From Bradyrhizobium archetypum (GTDB lineage: Bacteria > Pseudomonadota > Alphaproteobacteria > Rhizobiales > Xanthobacteraceae), in contig NZ_JAAVLW010000003.1 of NCBI RefSeq assembly GCF_013114835.1, forward strand, positions 744,001 through 808,000: a stretch of 64,000 nucleotides of DNA. The letters are read 5' to 3'. Positions 54,850-61,388 of the stretch are shown here, in pieces; position 1 is the first letter of the stretch; each line of letters opens with the position of its first letter. The notes under the pieces were generated by a model. The model searched no databases and was not told where the DNA came from. It was given only the letters and a program-made list of their open reading frames with translations. The position numbers were made by a program, and so were the translations under genes.

Positions 54850-55746
54850 TCAGTGCGCGGCTTCGAGTTCGGCTTCCTGGCGGGCAATCGTGCCCTTGAC
54901 GGCCGATTGCACCTTTTCGAAAGCGCGGACCTCGATCTGCCGCACGCGTTCGCGCGACACGCCGAATTCGGCGGCGAGATCTTCCAACGTCATCGGCTCT
55001 TCCGCCAGACGCCGCGCCTCGAAAATGCGGCGTTCGCGCGGATTGAGCACGCCGATGGCGCCATTGAGCGCCTCGCGGCGATGATCGAATTCCTCGCTCT
55101 CGGCCATCACGGCCTCAGCATTGGGCGAGGTATCGACCAGCCAGTCCTGCCATTCGCCGGCTTCACCGTCGTCGCGGATCGGCGCGTTGAGCGACGCGTC
55201 GCCACCGAGGCGGCGATTCATGTCGACGACGTCCTGATCCGTCACGCCGAGGCGCTTGGCAATCAGCTTCACCTGATCGGGGTGCAGATCACCCTCGTCC
55301 AGCGCGGAGATCTTGCTCTTCGCCTTGCGCAGGTTGAAGAACAGCTTCTTCTGGTTCGCCGTGGTTCCCATTTTCACGAGCGACCAGGAACGCAGGATGT
55401 ACTCTTGTATCGACGCCTTGATCCACCACATTGCGTAGGTAGCGAGACGAAAGCCCTTCTCGGGCTCGAACCGCTTGACCGCCTGCATCAGGCCGACATT
55501 GCCCTCCGAGACGACCTCGGAGATCGGCAAGCCGTAGCCGCGATAGCCCATGGCGATCTTGGCCACGAGCCTGAGATGGCTGGTGACAAGGTGATGTGCC
55601 GCGTCGCGATCGTCATGCTCGCGCCAGCGTTTGGCGAGCATGTATTCCTGCTGGGGTTCCAGCATCGGAAATTTGCGGATCTCGGCGAGGTATCTAGAAA
55701 GACCCGATTCTCCATTGAGAACCGGTAAGGTAGCTGTACGGGCCAT
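54850..55746 (-). CDS. rpoH: Heat-shock sigma factor RpoH (sigma-32)
   Basis: 298 residues. Region 2: LVTSHLRLVAKIAMGYRGYG, GLPISEVVSEGNVGLMQAVK and ATYAMWWIKASIQEYILRSW. The RpoH box QKKLFFNLRKAKSKI confirms the sigma-32 class. Region 4: EPMTLEDLAAEFGVSRERVR. Rhizobial genomes often hold several rpoH copies; which one this is cannot be told. Start ATG 55746 (MARTATLPVLNGESG). The 215-base upstream gap has AT-rich segments suited to promoters; no RNA-thermometer fold was recognised. rluD lies upstream on the same strand. Confidence 0.95.
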   Translation of the reverse strand: MARTATLPVLNGESGLSRYLAEIRKFPMLEPQQEYMLAKRWREHDDRDAAHHLVTSHLRLVAKIAMGYRGYGLPISEVVSEGNVGLMQAVKRFEPEKGFRLATYAMWWIKASIQEYILRSWSLVKMGTTANQKKLFFNLRKAKSKISALDEGDLHPDQVKLIAKRLGVTDQDVVDMNRRLGGDASLNAPIRDDGEAGEWQDWLVDTSPNAEAVMAESEEFDHRREALNGAIGVLNPRERRIFEARRLAEEPMTLEDLAAEFGVSRERVRQIEVRAFEKVQSAVKGTIARQEAELEAAH

Positions 55747-55922
55747 TCGAGCGCCCTCCAGTGGTTCAGGCCCCCGACAGCGGCGGGCCCGGCAGGTGAT
55801 CGCTGTGTTAAAGCCAATCAGGCTGCGATGTTCCGCGTTGGATATTCAACGCAGGTGCAACATAGCAAAAAACGAACAAATAGGGAAGGAATGCTGACGT
55901 CACGTCCCCGTGTGGCAGCTAT

Positions 55923-55940
55923 AAGCTATTGGTATAGCTT
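55923..55940. other. Dyad between rluD and rpoH
   Basis: AAGCTAT, TGGT, ATAGCTT, a perfect 7-bp dyad 22 bases past the rluD stop. It could be a weak terminator or a regulator site for rpoH. Confidence 0.35.
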
Positions 55941-55961
55941 ACCTTTTCTAAAGGGCCTGCG

Positions 55962-56990
55962 TCATAGGGCCGCTTGCAGGGCGCTTTGCAGCCGAACCAA
56001 ATCGGCCGGCAAGGGCGCCTCCCAATGCAAAAGTTCCCCGGTTCGGGGGTGTTCGAGGGCCAACAGGAAGGCGTGCAAGGCCTGGCGGCCCAGATCGGCC
56101 AAGGCCGCCTGGCCCTCGGGGCCGAGGTGGCGGGCCTTGGTCTTGAAGTGCGGGCCATAGACGGCATCACCCATCAAGGGATGGCCGATATGGGCGAGGT
56201 GCACCCGGATCTGGTGGGTTCGCCCGGTCTCAAGCTGGCAGGCGAGCAGCGAGGCGACCGGTTTGCCGTCGCGCCCGTGATACGCCGCCTGCACTTCCCA
56301 ATGGGTTATCGCCTCGCGGCCGCTCTGGCGCACCGCCATTTTTTCGCGGGCATACGGATGCCGGTCGATCGCCGCATCGACCGTGCCGCGCTGGCGGCTG
56401 GGCACGCCCCAGATGAAGGCCATGTAGCCGCGTTGCATTGGACCGGTGCGGCCGTGATCGGCGAATTGCGCGGTCAGCGATTGATGCGCCTGGTCGTTCT
56501 TGGCGACTACCATCAGCCCGGTCGTGTCCTTGTCGAGCCGGTGGACGATGCCCGGCCGGCGGACGCCGCCGATGCCGGAAAGGCTCGCTCCGCAATGGGC
56601 GATCAGCGCGTTCACCAGCGTGCCGCTCTCATGGCCGGCGGCCGGATGCACGACCAGCCCCTTCGGCTTGTCGATGACGATGATGTCGTCGTCCTCATAG
56701 ACGATATCGAGTGCGATAGCTTCACCCTGCGGCTCCGCCGGCGCGGCCTCGGGGACGTCGATTGTGATCGTATCGCCGGCCGCGACATGATAAGCGGGGT
56801 CGCGGATGGGTGTGCCCCTGGTGGTGACGGAACCGGCCAGGATCAGCGCCTTCAGCCGCGAGCGCGACAGTTCCGGGCGAAGCACCGCGAGCACGCGATC
56901 GAGGCGGGACGATCCCTCGTTGCCGCCGACGGTAACCTCCAGCCTTTGGCCGCCGTTCGATAATCCCTGTTCCAAGCTAGAGCCTTGCAT
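55962..56990 (-). CDS. rluD: RluA-family 23S rRNA pseudouridine synthase, RluD-type
   Basis: 342 residues. The N-terminal S4 RNA-binding domain has LDRVLAVLRPELSRSRLKAL. The catalytic core GIVHRLDKDTTGLMVVAKND carries the essential Asp. The C-terminal part reads TGRTHQIRVHLAHIGHPLMG. Isomerises uridines in 23S rRNA helix 69. The given ATG overlaps head-to-head with the start of the opposite gene at 56989; a start further in (near VGGNEGSSRLDR) would leave room for a promoter. Confidence 0.92.
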   Translation of the reverse strand: MQGSSLEQGLSNGGQRLEVTVGGNEGSSRLDRVLAVLRPELSRSRLKALILAGSVTTRGTPIRDPAYHVAAGDTITIDVPEAAPAEPQGEAIALDIVYEDDDIIVIDKPKGLVVHPAAGHESGTLVNALIAHCGASLSGIGGVRRPGIVHRLDKDTTGLMVVAKNDQAHQSLTAQFADHGRTGPMQRGYMAFIWGVPSRQRGTVDAAIDRHPYAREKMAVRQSGREAITHWEVQAAYHGRDGKPVASLLACQLETGRTHQIRVHLAHIGHPLMGDAVYGPHFKTKARHLGPEGQAALADLGRQALHAFLLALEHPRTGELLHWEAPLPADLVRLQSALQAAL

Positions 56991-57327
56991 GACCGATACC
57001 GTTGCGCCCGAACCGACCCCCGAGCAGGCCGCGCTGATCGCGCGGGTGCGGCGGATGATGCTGATCGCGGGCCTGACCTCGGCCCTGGCAGTGGCCGTGG
57101 TCCTGATCGCCGTCGGGTACCGTCTTTACCGCGGCGAGGGAAGCCCCACGCCTGGCACGACGGACATCGCGGAAACCCTGCCCAAGGGCGCCCGCATCGT
57201 TTCGACCGCGGTCGCCGGCGAGCGGCTGGTGCTGACGCTGGATATCGGCGGGGCCACCGAAATCCGCACCTTCGAAGCCAAGACGCTGAAACCCGCCGGA
57301 AAGCTCAGATTCGTCAACGAGCCGTGA
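56989..57327 (+). CDS. Small single-span membrane protein (DUF6476-like)
   Basis: 112 residues: MTDTVAPEPTPEQAALIARV, a membrane span MMLIAGLTSALAVAVVLIAV, then a periplasmic part ERLVLTLDIGGATEIRTFEA. Size and layout resemble the short alphaproteobacterial family I remember as DUF6476; I am not certain of that number. Its ATG shares two bases with the rluD start on the other strand. tRNA-Glu follows 134 bases later. Confidence 0.75.
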   Translation: MTDTVAPEPTPEQAALIARVRRMMLIAGLTSALAVAVVLIAVGYRLYRGEGSPTPGTTDIAETLPKGARIVSTAVAGERLVLTLDIGGATEIRTFEAKTLKPAGKLRFVNEP

Positions 57328-57428
57328 AGCCGCGCGATCGGCCCGAATTCCCCCCGGCATCCGGCCCGGGGATGCAAGGCAACAGGTTTATCCAACCGGG
57401 CGAGAACCTTCAGACTTGCCTTGCCCCC

Positions 57429-57536
57429 CGCACATTTCGCGGCTATTCCCTGAAGCCATACGCTCCCTTCGTCTAGCGGTTAGGACGCGGCCCTCTCAAG
57501 GCTGAAACAGGGGTTCGATTCCCCTAGGGAGCGCCA
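57429..57536. repeat. tRNA-Glu-bearing direct repeat, left copy
   Basis: The tRNA-Glu gene with 33 bases upstream (CCGCACATTTCG...GGCTATTCCCTGAAGC) recurs nearly identically at 59020-59127. The two copies bracket about 1.5 kb. Confidence 0.85.
57462..57536 (+). tRNA. tRNA-Glu (CTC)
   Basis: Cloverleaf complete: acceptor GCTCCCT with AGGGAGC, G73, CCA; anticodon loop CTCTCAA with CTC; T arm AGGGG-TTCGATT-CCCCT fully paired. This is the regular copy of the pair; the other is at 59053. Confidence 0.96.
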
Positions 57537-57627
57537 ACCGGCACCGCAGTCGCAGCCAAGCTCGCTGTCCGATGGCTTGTCAGGATGGTTCTCGCAAACC
57601 CACCCGATGGCATGATAAATTGTGCAA

Positions 57628-57822
57628 TTAGGGTTTGTCACCACGCGACGGCCTAGCAGCGTTTGCCTGCGCCTCGATTTCTGATTGACGGAGCAGTTCG
57701 ATCTGCTCTCGGAAGTTCACCGGCAACTCTCGATCTTCTTTTAATGACGCGCGTAGTCGTTCACCGATCTTTTTGACGATCGCGAGACTATGGGTGGAGT
57801 CGATGTCAACACGCTTTCGCAT
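57628..57822 (-). CDS. Small charged protein (64 aa) in tRNA-bracketed segment
   Basis: MRKRVDIDSTHSLAIVKKIG then ERLRASLKEDRELPVNFREQ and EIEAQANAARPSRGDKP. GGGAGAGATGTC precedes the ATG. Helical, basic/acidic mix, soluble. A small dyad (ACCGAC, ACCAAT, GTCGGT at about 57839-57856) lies just upstream and could be an operator. The 365-base gap on to 58187 holds it and a stress-type promoter. No family recognised. Confidence 0.6.
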   Translation of the reverse strand: MRKRVDIDSTHSLAIVKKIGERLRASLKEDRELPVNFREQIELLRQSEIEAQANAARPSRGDKP

Positions 57823-58093
57823 GACATCTCTCCCAGAAAAACCGACACCAATGTCGGTGTGCCGACTAAGATGCCGGCGGAGGATTTTGTTCCTCGTTTT
57901 CTGAATATTTGTTCAGATTGCTGGTGGAGCGCCGATCGCATGCTGAGGCTGGAATCTTTGGCGCGATCGAACTCTTTGGAGTAGTCGGGTGTCTCGCCGC
58001 CGAGGCAACCACTGACCTGAATCTCCTGAAAGTTTCATAAGCAAATTTTTTGTAACCGACCTTTTTCCCGAAGCCGTCGGCAAGGATGATCGA

Positions 58094-58118
58094 GGAACGT
58101 GAACGCCATCGGATCGTT
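58094..58118 (+). promoter_or_regulatory. EcfG-type stress promoter before secreted protein
   Basis: GGAAC (58094-58098), 16 bases, CGTT (58115-58118), the same pattern as at dps; 70 bases before the ATG at 58188. Confidence 0.5.
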
Positions 58119-58187
58119 GAGCATTTTGCCTAGTCGTCTAGAACCGCGGCAATGCGGGCAGCTGGTGCTTGAGTTAGGATCTCGACC

Positions 58188-58661
58188 ATGTGCTCAGGTC
58201 GGCGACTCGCTGCCATTGTTCTTCTCAGCTTTATGCCCTTAGCGGAGGCTACTGCGGCCAGCTTGGAATGGCGACGGTACGCAAACCCCGCCACCGGGCT
58301 GAGCGTAGATGTTCCAGTATCGATTTTCGAGGAGGACAGGGGCGCAACAGAGGGGACACTTGACCGCCATCTTTTTACGAAGGATTACCGGGCCAACCTC
58401 ACGATCAAGTCATTTCCTAATCCCGATAACGTTTCCCCTGCCGTTTTTCTGGAAAAGATGCGGCCGCCAGCCGATATACAATACAGAAGAGTGACTCCTA
58501 AGTTTTTCGCCGTTTCCGGTGTTCGAGACGGCCATACTTGGTATAATCGGTGCAACCGCGCGAACGGCTTCATGAACTGCGTCTTAATCAATTATCCAGC
58601 GGCGGAGGAACGCCAATGGGATGCTATCGTCACGCGGATTAGCTTGTCCTTGGCCAAATAG
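58188..58661 (+). CDS. Secreted hypothetical protein (157 aa)
   Basis: Signal peptide MCSGRRLAAIVLLSFMPLAE (cut near ATAA). The mature domain reads WRRYANPATGLSVDVPVSIF, GTLDRHLFTKDYRANLTIKS, and GVRDGHTWYNRCNRANGFMN with two Cys, closing WDAIVTRISLSLAK. It resembles small secreted proteins of Bradyrhizobium without assigned function. The lower GC and the EcfG-like promoter set it apart from neighbours. It lies within the tRNA-Glu bracket. Confidence 0.7.
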   Translation: MCSGRRLAAIVLLSFMPLAEATAASLEWRRYANPATGLSVDVPVSIFEEDRGATEGTLDRHLFTKDYRANLTIKSFPNPDNVSPAVFLEKMRPPADIQYRRVTPKFFAVSGVRDGHTWYNRCNRANGFMNCVLINYPAAEERQWDAIVTRISLSLAK

Positions 58662-58712
58662 AATCCGCCGACTGGTTGATGGCCCAATCAGGGGACGTGA
58701 TCGCTCCTGCCA

Positions 58713-58922
58713 CTACCAATACTGTAAGGCTTGTTCAGAAAGTAATCTCGGTTGCCCAGCGCCGCTTCGGGTGTACTGGTCGATCGCGACAGTGATCGCT
58801 TGGACATGTTGGTAACACCAACCTTCGCGCGGAGCTAACCGCCGAACTTCCGCGAGCGCTTTGATCCACGCGGAGTTGTTGGCATTGTCGTCGTACCATT
58901 CGAGAGGCTTGCTTATCACCAC
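58713..58922 (-). CDS. Small hypothetical protein, possibly decayed 3' end
   Basis: About 69 residues from GTG: ISKPLEWYDDNANNSAWIKA then RLAPREGWCYQHVQAITVAI and DQYTRSGAGQPRLLSEQALQ. The first three-quarters read like an intact small protein with conserved Trp/Cys/His; after IDQY the sequence looks out of character, suggesting a late frameshift. GCAGGGCGTCG precedes the GTG. Family unknown to me. Confidence 0.5.
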   Translation of the reverse strand: MVISKPLEWYDDNANNSAWIKALAEVRRLAPREGWCYQHVQAITVAIDQYTRSGAGQPRLLSEQALQYW

Positions 58923-59019
58923 CGACGCCCTGCCAACACTTTGCCTTTGGCCCGGATTCACGGTGACAATGCACGAAACTCTCAACCGCAATTAAACGCA
59001 CTGTCACCGTAATGTCCGA

Positions 59020-59127
59020 CCGCACATTTCGAGGCTATTCCCTGAAGCACACGCTCCCTTCGTCTAGCGGTTAGGACGCGGCCCTCTCAAGGCTGAAACA
59101 TGGGTTCGATACCCCTCGGGAGCGCCA
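59020..59127. repeat. tRNA-Glu-bearing direct repeat, right copy
   Basis: Right copy of the repeat at 57429-57536, starting CCGCACATTTCGAGGCTATT. Divergence is concentrated at the 3' end. Confidence 0.8.
59053..59127 (+). tRNA. Second tRNA-Glu (CTC) copy with mispaired stems
   Basis: Identical to 57462-57536 through the anticodon arm. It then differs: T-stem ATGGG against CCCCT has a T-C mismatch, the acceptor T7 faces C66, and the T loop ends in A. These changes break two pairs, so the copy is either decaying or barely functional. CCA is encoded. Confidence 0.75.
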
Positions 59128-59146
59128 CTGCTCTTCGAAAAGCCAA

Positions 59147-59401
59147 TCACTTCATCGCTTCCAGCAGCTTCCGCGCTTCACCCAGCAACGCCCGTATCTG
59201 CCTTCGCTCGGCGATCGCGTCCCTGGTGAACAGGCCGTGCTTGCGCGCGTTCTGGTTTGCTCTTGGCGCGCCCGATCCCGGTGCACCGCCGTGCATGCGG
59301 CAGCGCTTTTTGCCGCTCACCGCCGGCGAGCGGCACGGGCCACTGGTGCGGGTTTTGGCGCCACAGCGTGGGCTCGCCAGCATCGGGCCGGTACTCCTCA
59401 T
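59147..59401 (-). CDS. HGG-motif small protein
   Basis: 84 residues: MRSTGPMLASPRCGAKTRTS, SGKKRCRMHGGAPGSGAPRA, NQNARKHGLFTRDAIAERRQ and a helical end. C-G-A-x-T-R...C-x-M-H-G-G-x-x-x-G-A-P-x-x-N-x-N-A-x-K-H-G is a pattern seen in small phage- or mobile-associated proteins. The paired Cys and His suggest a metal site. Its ATG overlaps the stop of the upstream gene by four bases (ATGA). Function unknown. Confidence 0.75.
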   Translation of the reverse strand: MRSTGPMLASPRCGAKTRTSGPCRSPAVSGKKRCRMHGGAPGSGAPRANQNARKHGLFTRDAIAERRQIRALLGEARKLLEAMK

Positions 59402-60060
59402 GGCTGTGCTTCCTGCTTGGCAGCAGCGGAGGCGCGCCTTCGCCTGGAGCCTGTGGCCTTCGCCGCCTTTCGCGCCGCGGATGCCGGGTTCTTGTCGGAA
59501 ACGATCACACGCGCATGCTGCGTGACGTTGCCGACAATGGCCTTGCCGCCGTCCTCGACCGACACGTTCTGCACGGTGATGGCGGGCTCGCCACGGCTCC
59601 TGTAGCGGTTGAGCGCCTCGATCTGGGCGGGAAATGTGCGGGCAAGCCGGCCCAATGCGCGGGCGGCACTGTCGTGCTGGGCGAGATCGTCTGCATTCGC
59701 AAGGTGGTGGGCACATCGCATCGCCATCACATGAACCGAAACCATCTGCGCCACCAGCATGGCCTCGACGGAATCCCGGGGGCGAATGCTCTTCACCATT
59801 GAAATCATGAAGGAGAGGTCGACCTCGTCAGGACTCTCGCCGCTCACGCTGGCCTTTACCAATTGTCTGAGAAGGCCATGCATCGCTTCGAGGTCCGCGA
59901 CTCCCAGCGCATTCGCCATGAGCTGTTCGCCGAGCTCCGGATCTGGATGGTCGATGGAGAATCCGTGCGACTGAAGTTTTATTCGCGGGGCTGCGGCAGC
60001 GTTGGTCTGCTCGGTTGCGGCGATCGCCGTTGGCATCGTGAGGTCCGAAGCGGTATTCAT
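59398..60060 (-). CDS. Hypothetical protein upstream of HGG-motif gene
   Basis: 220 residues from MNTASDLTMPTAIAATEQTN. The middle (LMANALGVADLEAMHGLLRQ, VDLSFMISMVKSIRPRDSVE, MLVAQMVSVHVMAMRCAHHL) is helical, and the C-terminus is Lys/Arg/Ala-rich (KAAKATGSRRRRASAAAKQE). AGGGAATCTCGAC precedes the ATG; a long upstream extension is open but unlikely. It reads through a four-base overlap into the HGG-motif gene, so the two act together. Similar pairs occur in Bradyrhizobium, role unknown to me. Confidence 0.75.
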   Translation of the reverse strand: MNTASDLTMPTAIAATEQTNAAAAPRIKLQSHGFSIDHPDPELGEQLMANALGVADLEAMHGLLRQLVKASVSGESPDEVDLSFMISMVKSIRPRDSVEAMLVAQMVSVHVMAMRCAHHLANADDLAQHDSAARALGRLARTFPAQIEALNRYRSRGEPAITVQNVSVEDGGKAIVGNVTQHARVIVSDKNPASAARKAAKATGSRRRRASAAAKQEAQP

Positions 60061-60369
60061 GTCGAGATTCCCTGGGCCGCGCGCTTGCCGCGCGCACGGT
60101 TCTGTCACGCGCAGGCGATCGCTCGCCGCGGTGATCCCTGCAATTTCAATGGTGGGTGAGGATTTGAGCCGCAGTCGTACCGGCGCGTCCGCTAGTGCGG
60201 GGCGACGGGCGTTCACAAGATTGCGGGATGATGAAGGAATGCCGCTGATTTGCCCGACATGTCAAATTGTTTTTCGAAGCATTCAAGCCGGCGGCGGCCC
60301 GCACTTGCATGGAGTTATTTTGATGAATCGCCATCGGCGATGCGGACATCTGCGCCGCACACGATCTGC
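60061..60369. other. Intergenic, no supported gene
   Basis: 309 bases between the hypothetical pair's start and the 3' end of the PBP-coupled gene. A plus-strand frame beginning MPLICPTCQIVFRSIQAGGG near 60241 has a CPTC pair but runs on into antisense of the next gene. Otherwise nothing recognised. Confidence 0.35.
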
Positions 60370-61386
60370 TCATTCCCGCTCCATCATATCGGCGATCGCC
60401 TTGACGCGGCCTCTCGCGTATTTCGGCAGGCCGGCGCTCAGTGAATCGCCGCTGTTGAAGGAGCTCTTGCCCATCAGCAATTGCGCAGGCACGAGGTTTC
60501 GCAGAATCGGAGTATTGGTGTATTCCCTTTGCTTGTTCAGCACGTCGTTCCTGACCGCAATCAGGATGTAGACCGTCGCGATCGCGGCTTCCGGCTCGGT
60601 CGGATGCTGTTGCAGAACCGCAAGCAGCTTGCCGAACTGAATGACTTGGTTGACCCAAAAGATGTTCTGCTCGAGCGCGCCGGCGACTGTGGAATCGAGC
60701 CCTGTCAGGCTCGGCAGTTCGGCAAGCTGCGGCTGCGCGGCCAACGTGATCTCGCTCTGAAACTCGATGAAATCCGGAATCGGCTTCTTGCCCTCATCGC
60801 GCAGCTTGTTGGCGAGCTGAATGCCCGCCGGAATTTTGCCTTCGAACATGTAGCGGGACTGCACGCAGATCGCTGTTTCGTCCTCGCACCAGCGGCGATT
60901 CGGCGGCCGGTTGTGCGCGGCGCCCGCGTCCTTATTGGGAACAGCATCGCCTGCCGTGATCGGCCGGTGCTTGACTGCCGGATCGATCTGTTCGAGGAAC
61001 GCGACATTCGCATACCGCGACAGATCCAATGCCGTTGCCGGTCTTGGAAGTCGAAACCGCGCCTCGGCATGGTAGACCGAGAGCTTCAGTTTCGTTTGTT
61101 GGTTGAGCGTGGGCTCGACGAAGCTTGCGAAGAGCGAGAGGAAGCGGCGCTGAACCGGACGTGAGCGGGCCCAATCGTCGAACGGAATGAGCCCGGTCGA
61201 GGAATCGGCGAGCTTGTCGTTGCGTTGGTCGGCGAAGATCACCGTGCGCGGTTTGATCTCTGCGATCGGAACGCCGGCAACGGCAGGCACGTCCTCCAGC
61301 CGAAATTCCTCGGCGGCCGCGCCCGTGCAAATGGCCATGCAGGCGGCGATAAGGACAGCGGCACGGTGGAATCTCATGGCGTCCAT
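60370..61386 (-). CDS. Secreted unknown protein coupled to penicillin-binding protein gene
   Basis: 338 residues, signal peptide AAVLIAACMAICTGAAAEEF. The mature part has DLSRYANVAFLEQIDPAVKH, NRRWCEDETAICVQSRYMFE (two Cys, possible disulfide), and LAVLQQHPTEPEAAIATVYI. It starts two bases after the penicillin-binding-protein stop; TTG 61392 would even overlap the TGA, so the two are translationally coupled. It is likely a periplasmic partner or an envelope protein. No family recognised. Confidence 0.78.
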   Translation of the reverse strand: MDAMRFHRAAVLIAACMAICTGAAAEEFRLEDVPAVAGVPIAEIKPRTVIFADQRNDKLADSSTGLIPFDDWARSRPVQRRFLSLFASFVEPTLNQQTKLKLSVYHAEARFRLPRPATALDLSRYANVAFLEQIDPAVKHRPITAGDAVPNKDAGAAHNRPPNRRWCEDETAICVQSRYMFEGKIPAGIQLANKLRDEGKKPIPDFIEFQSEITLAAQPQLAELPSLTGLDSTVAGALEQNIFWVNQVIQFGKLLAVLQQHPTEPEAAIATVYILIAVRNDVLNKQREYTNTPILRNLVPAQLLMGKSSFNSGDSLSAGLPKYARGRVKAIADMMERE

Positions 61387-61388
61387 GT

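Noticed and set aside
55747..55961. Possible ROSE-type RNA thermometer upstream of rpoH
   Set aside because: I could not identify the conserved ROSE stem with a U-GG-U anti-Shine-Dalgarno segment next to the start codon.
60241..60400. Plus-strand frame with a CPTC pair (MPLICPTCQIVF)
   Set aside because: Runs into antisense of the PBP-coupled gene with Arg/Ser-rich shadow composition; no ribosome binding site.
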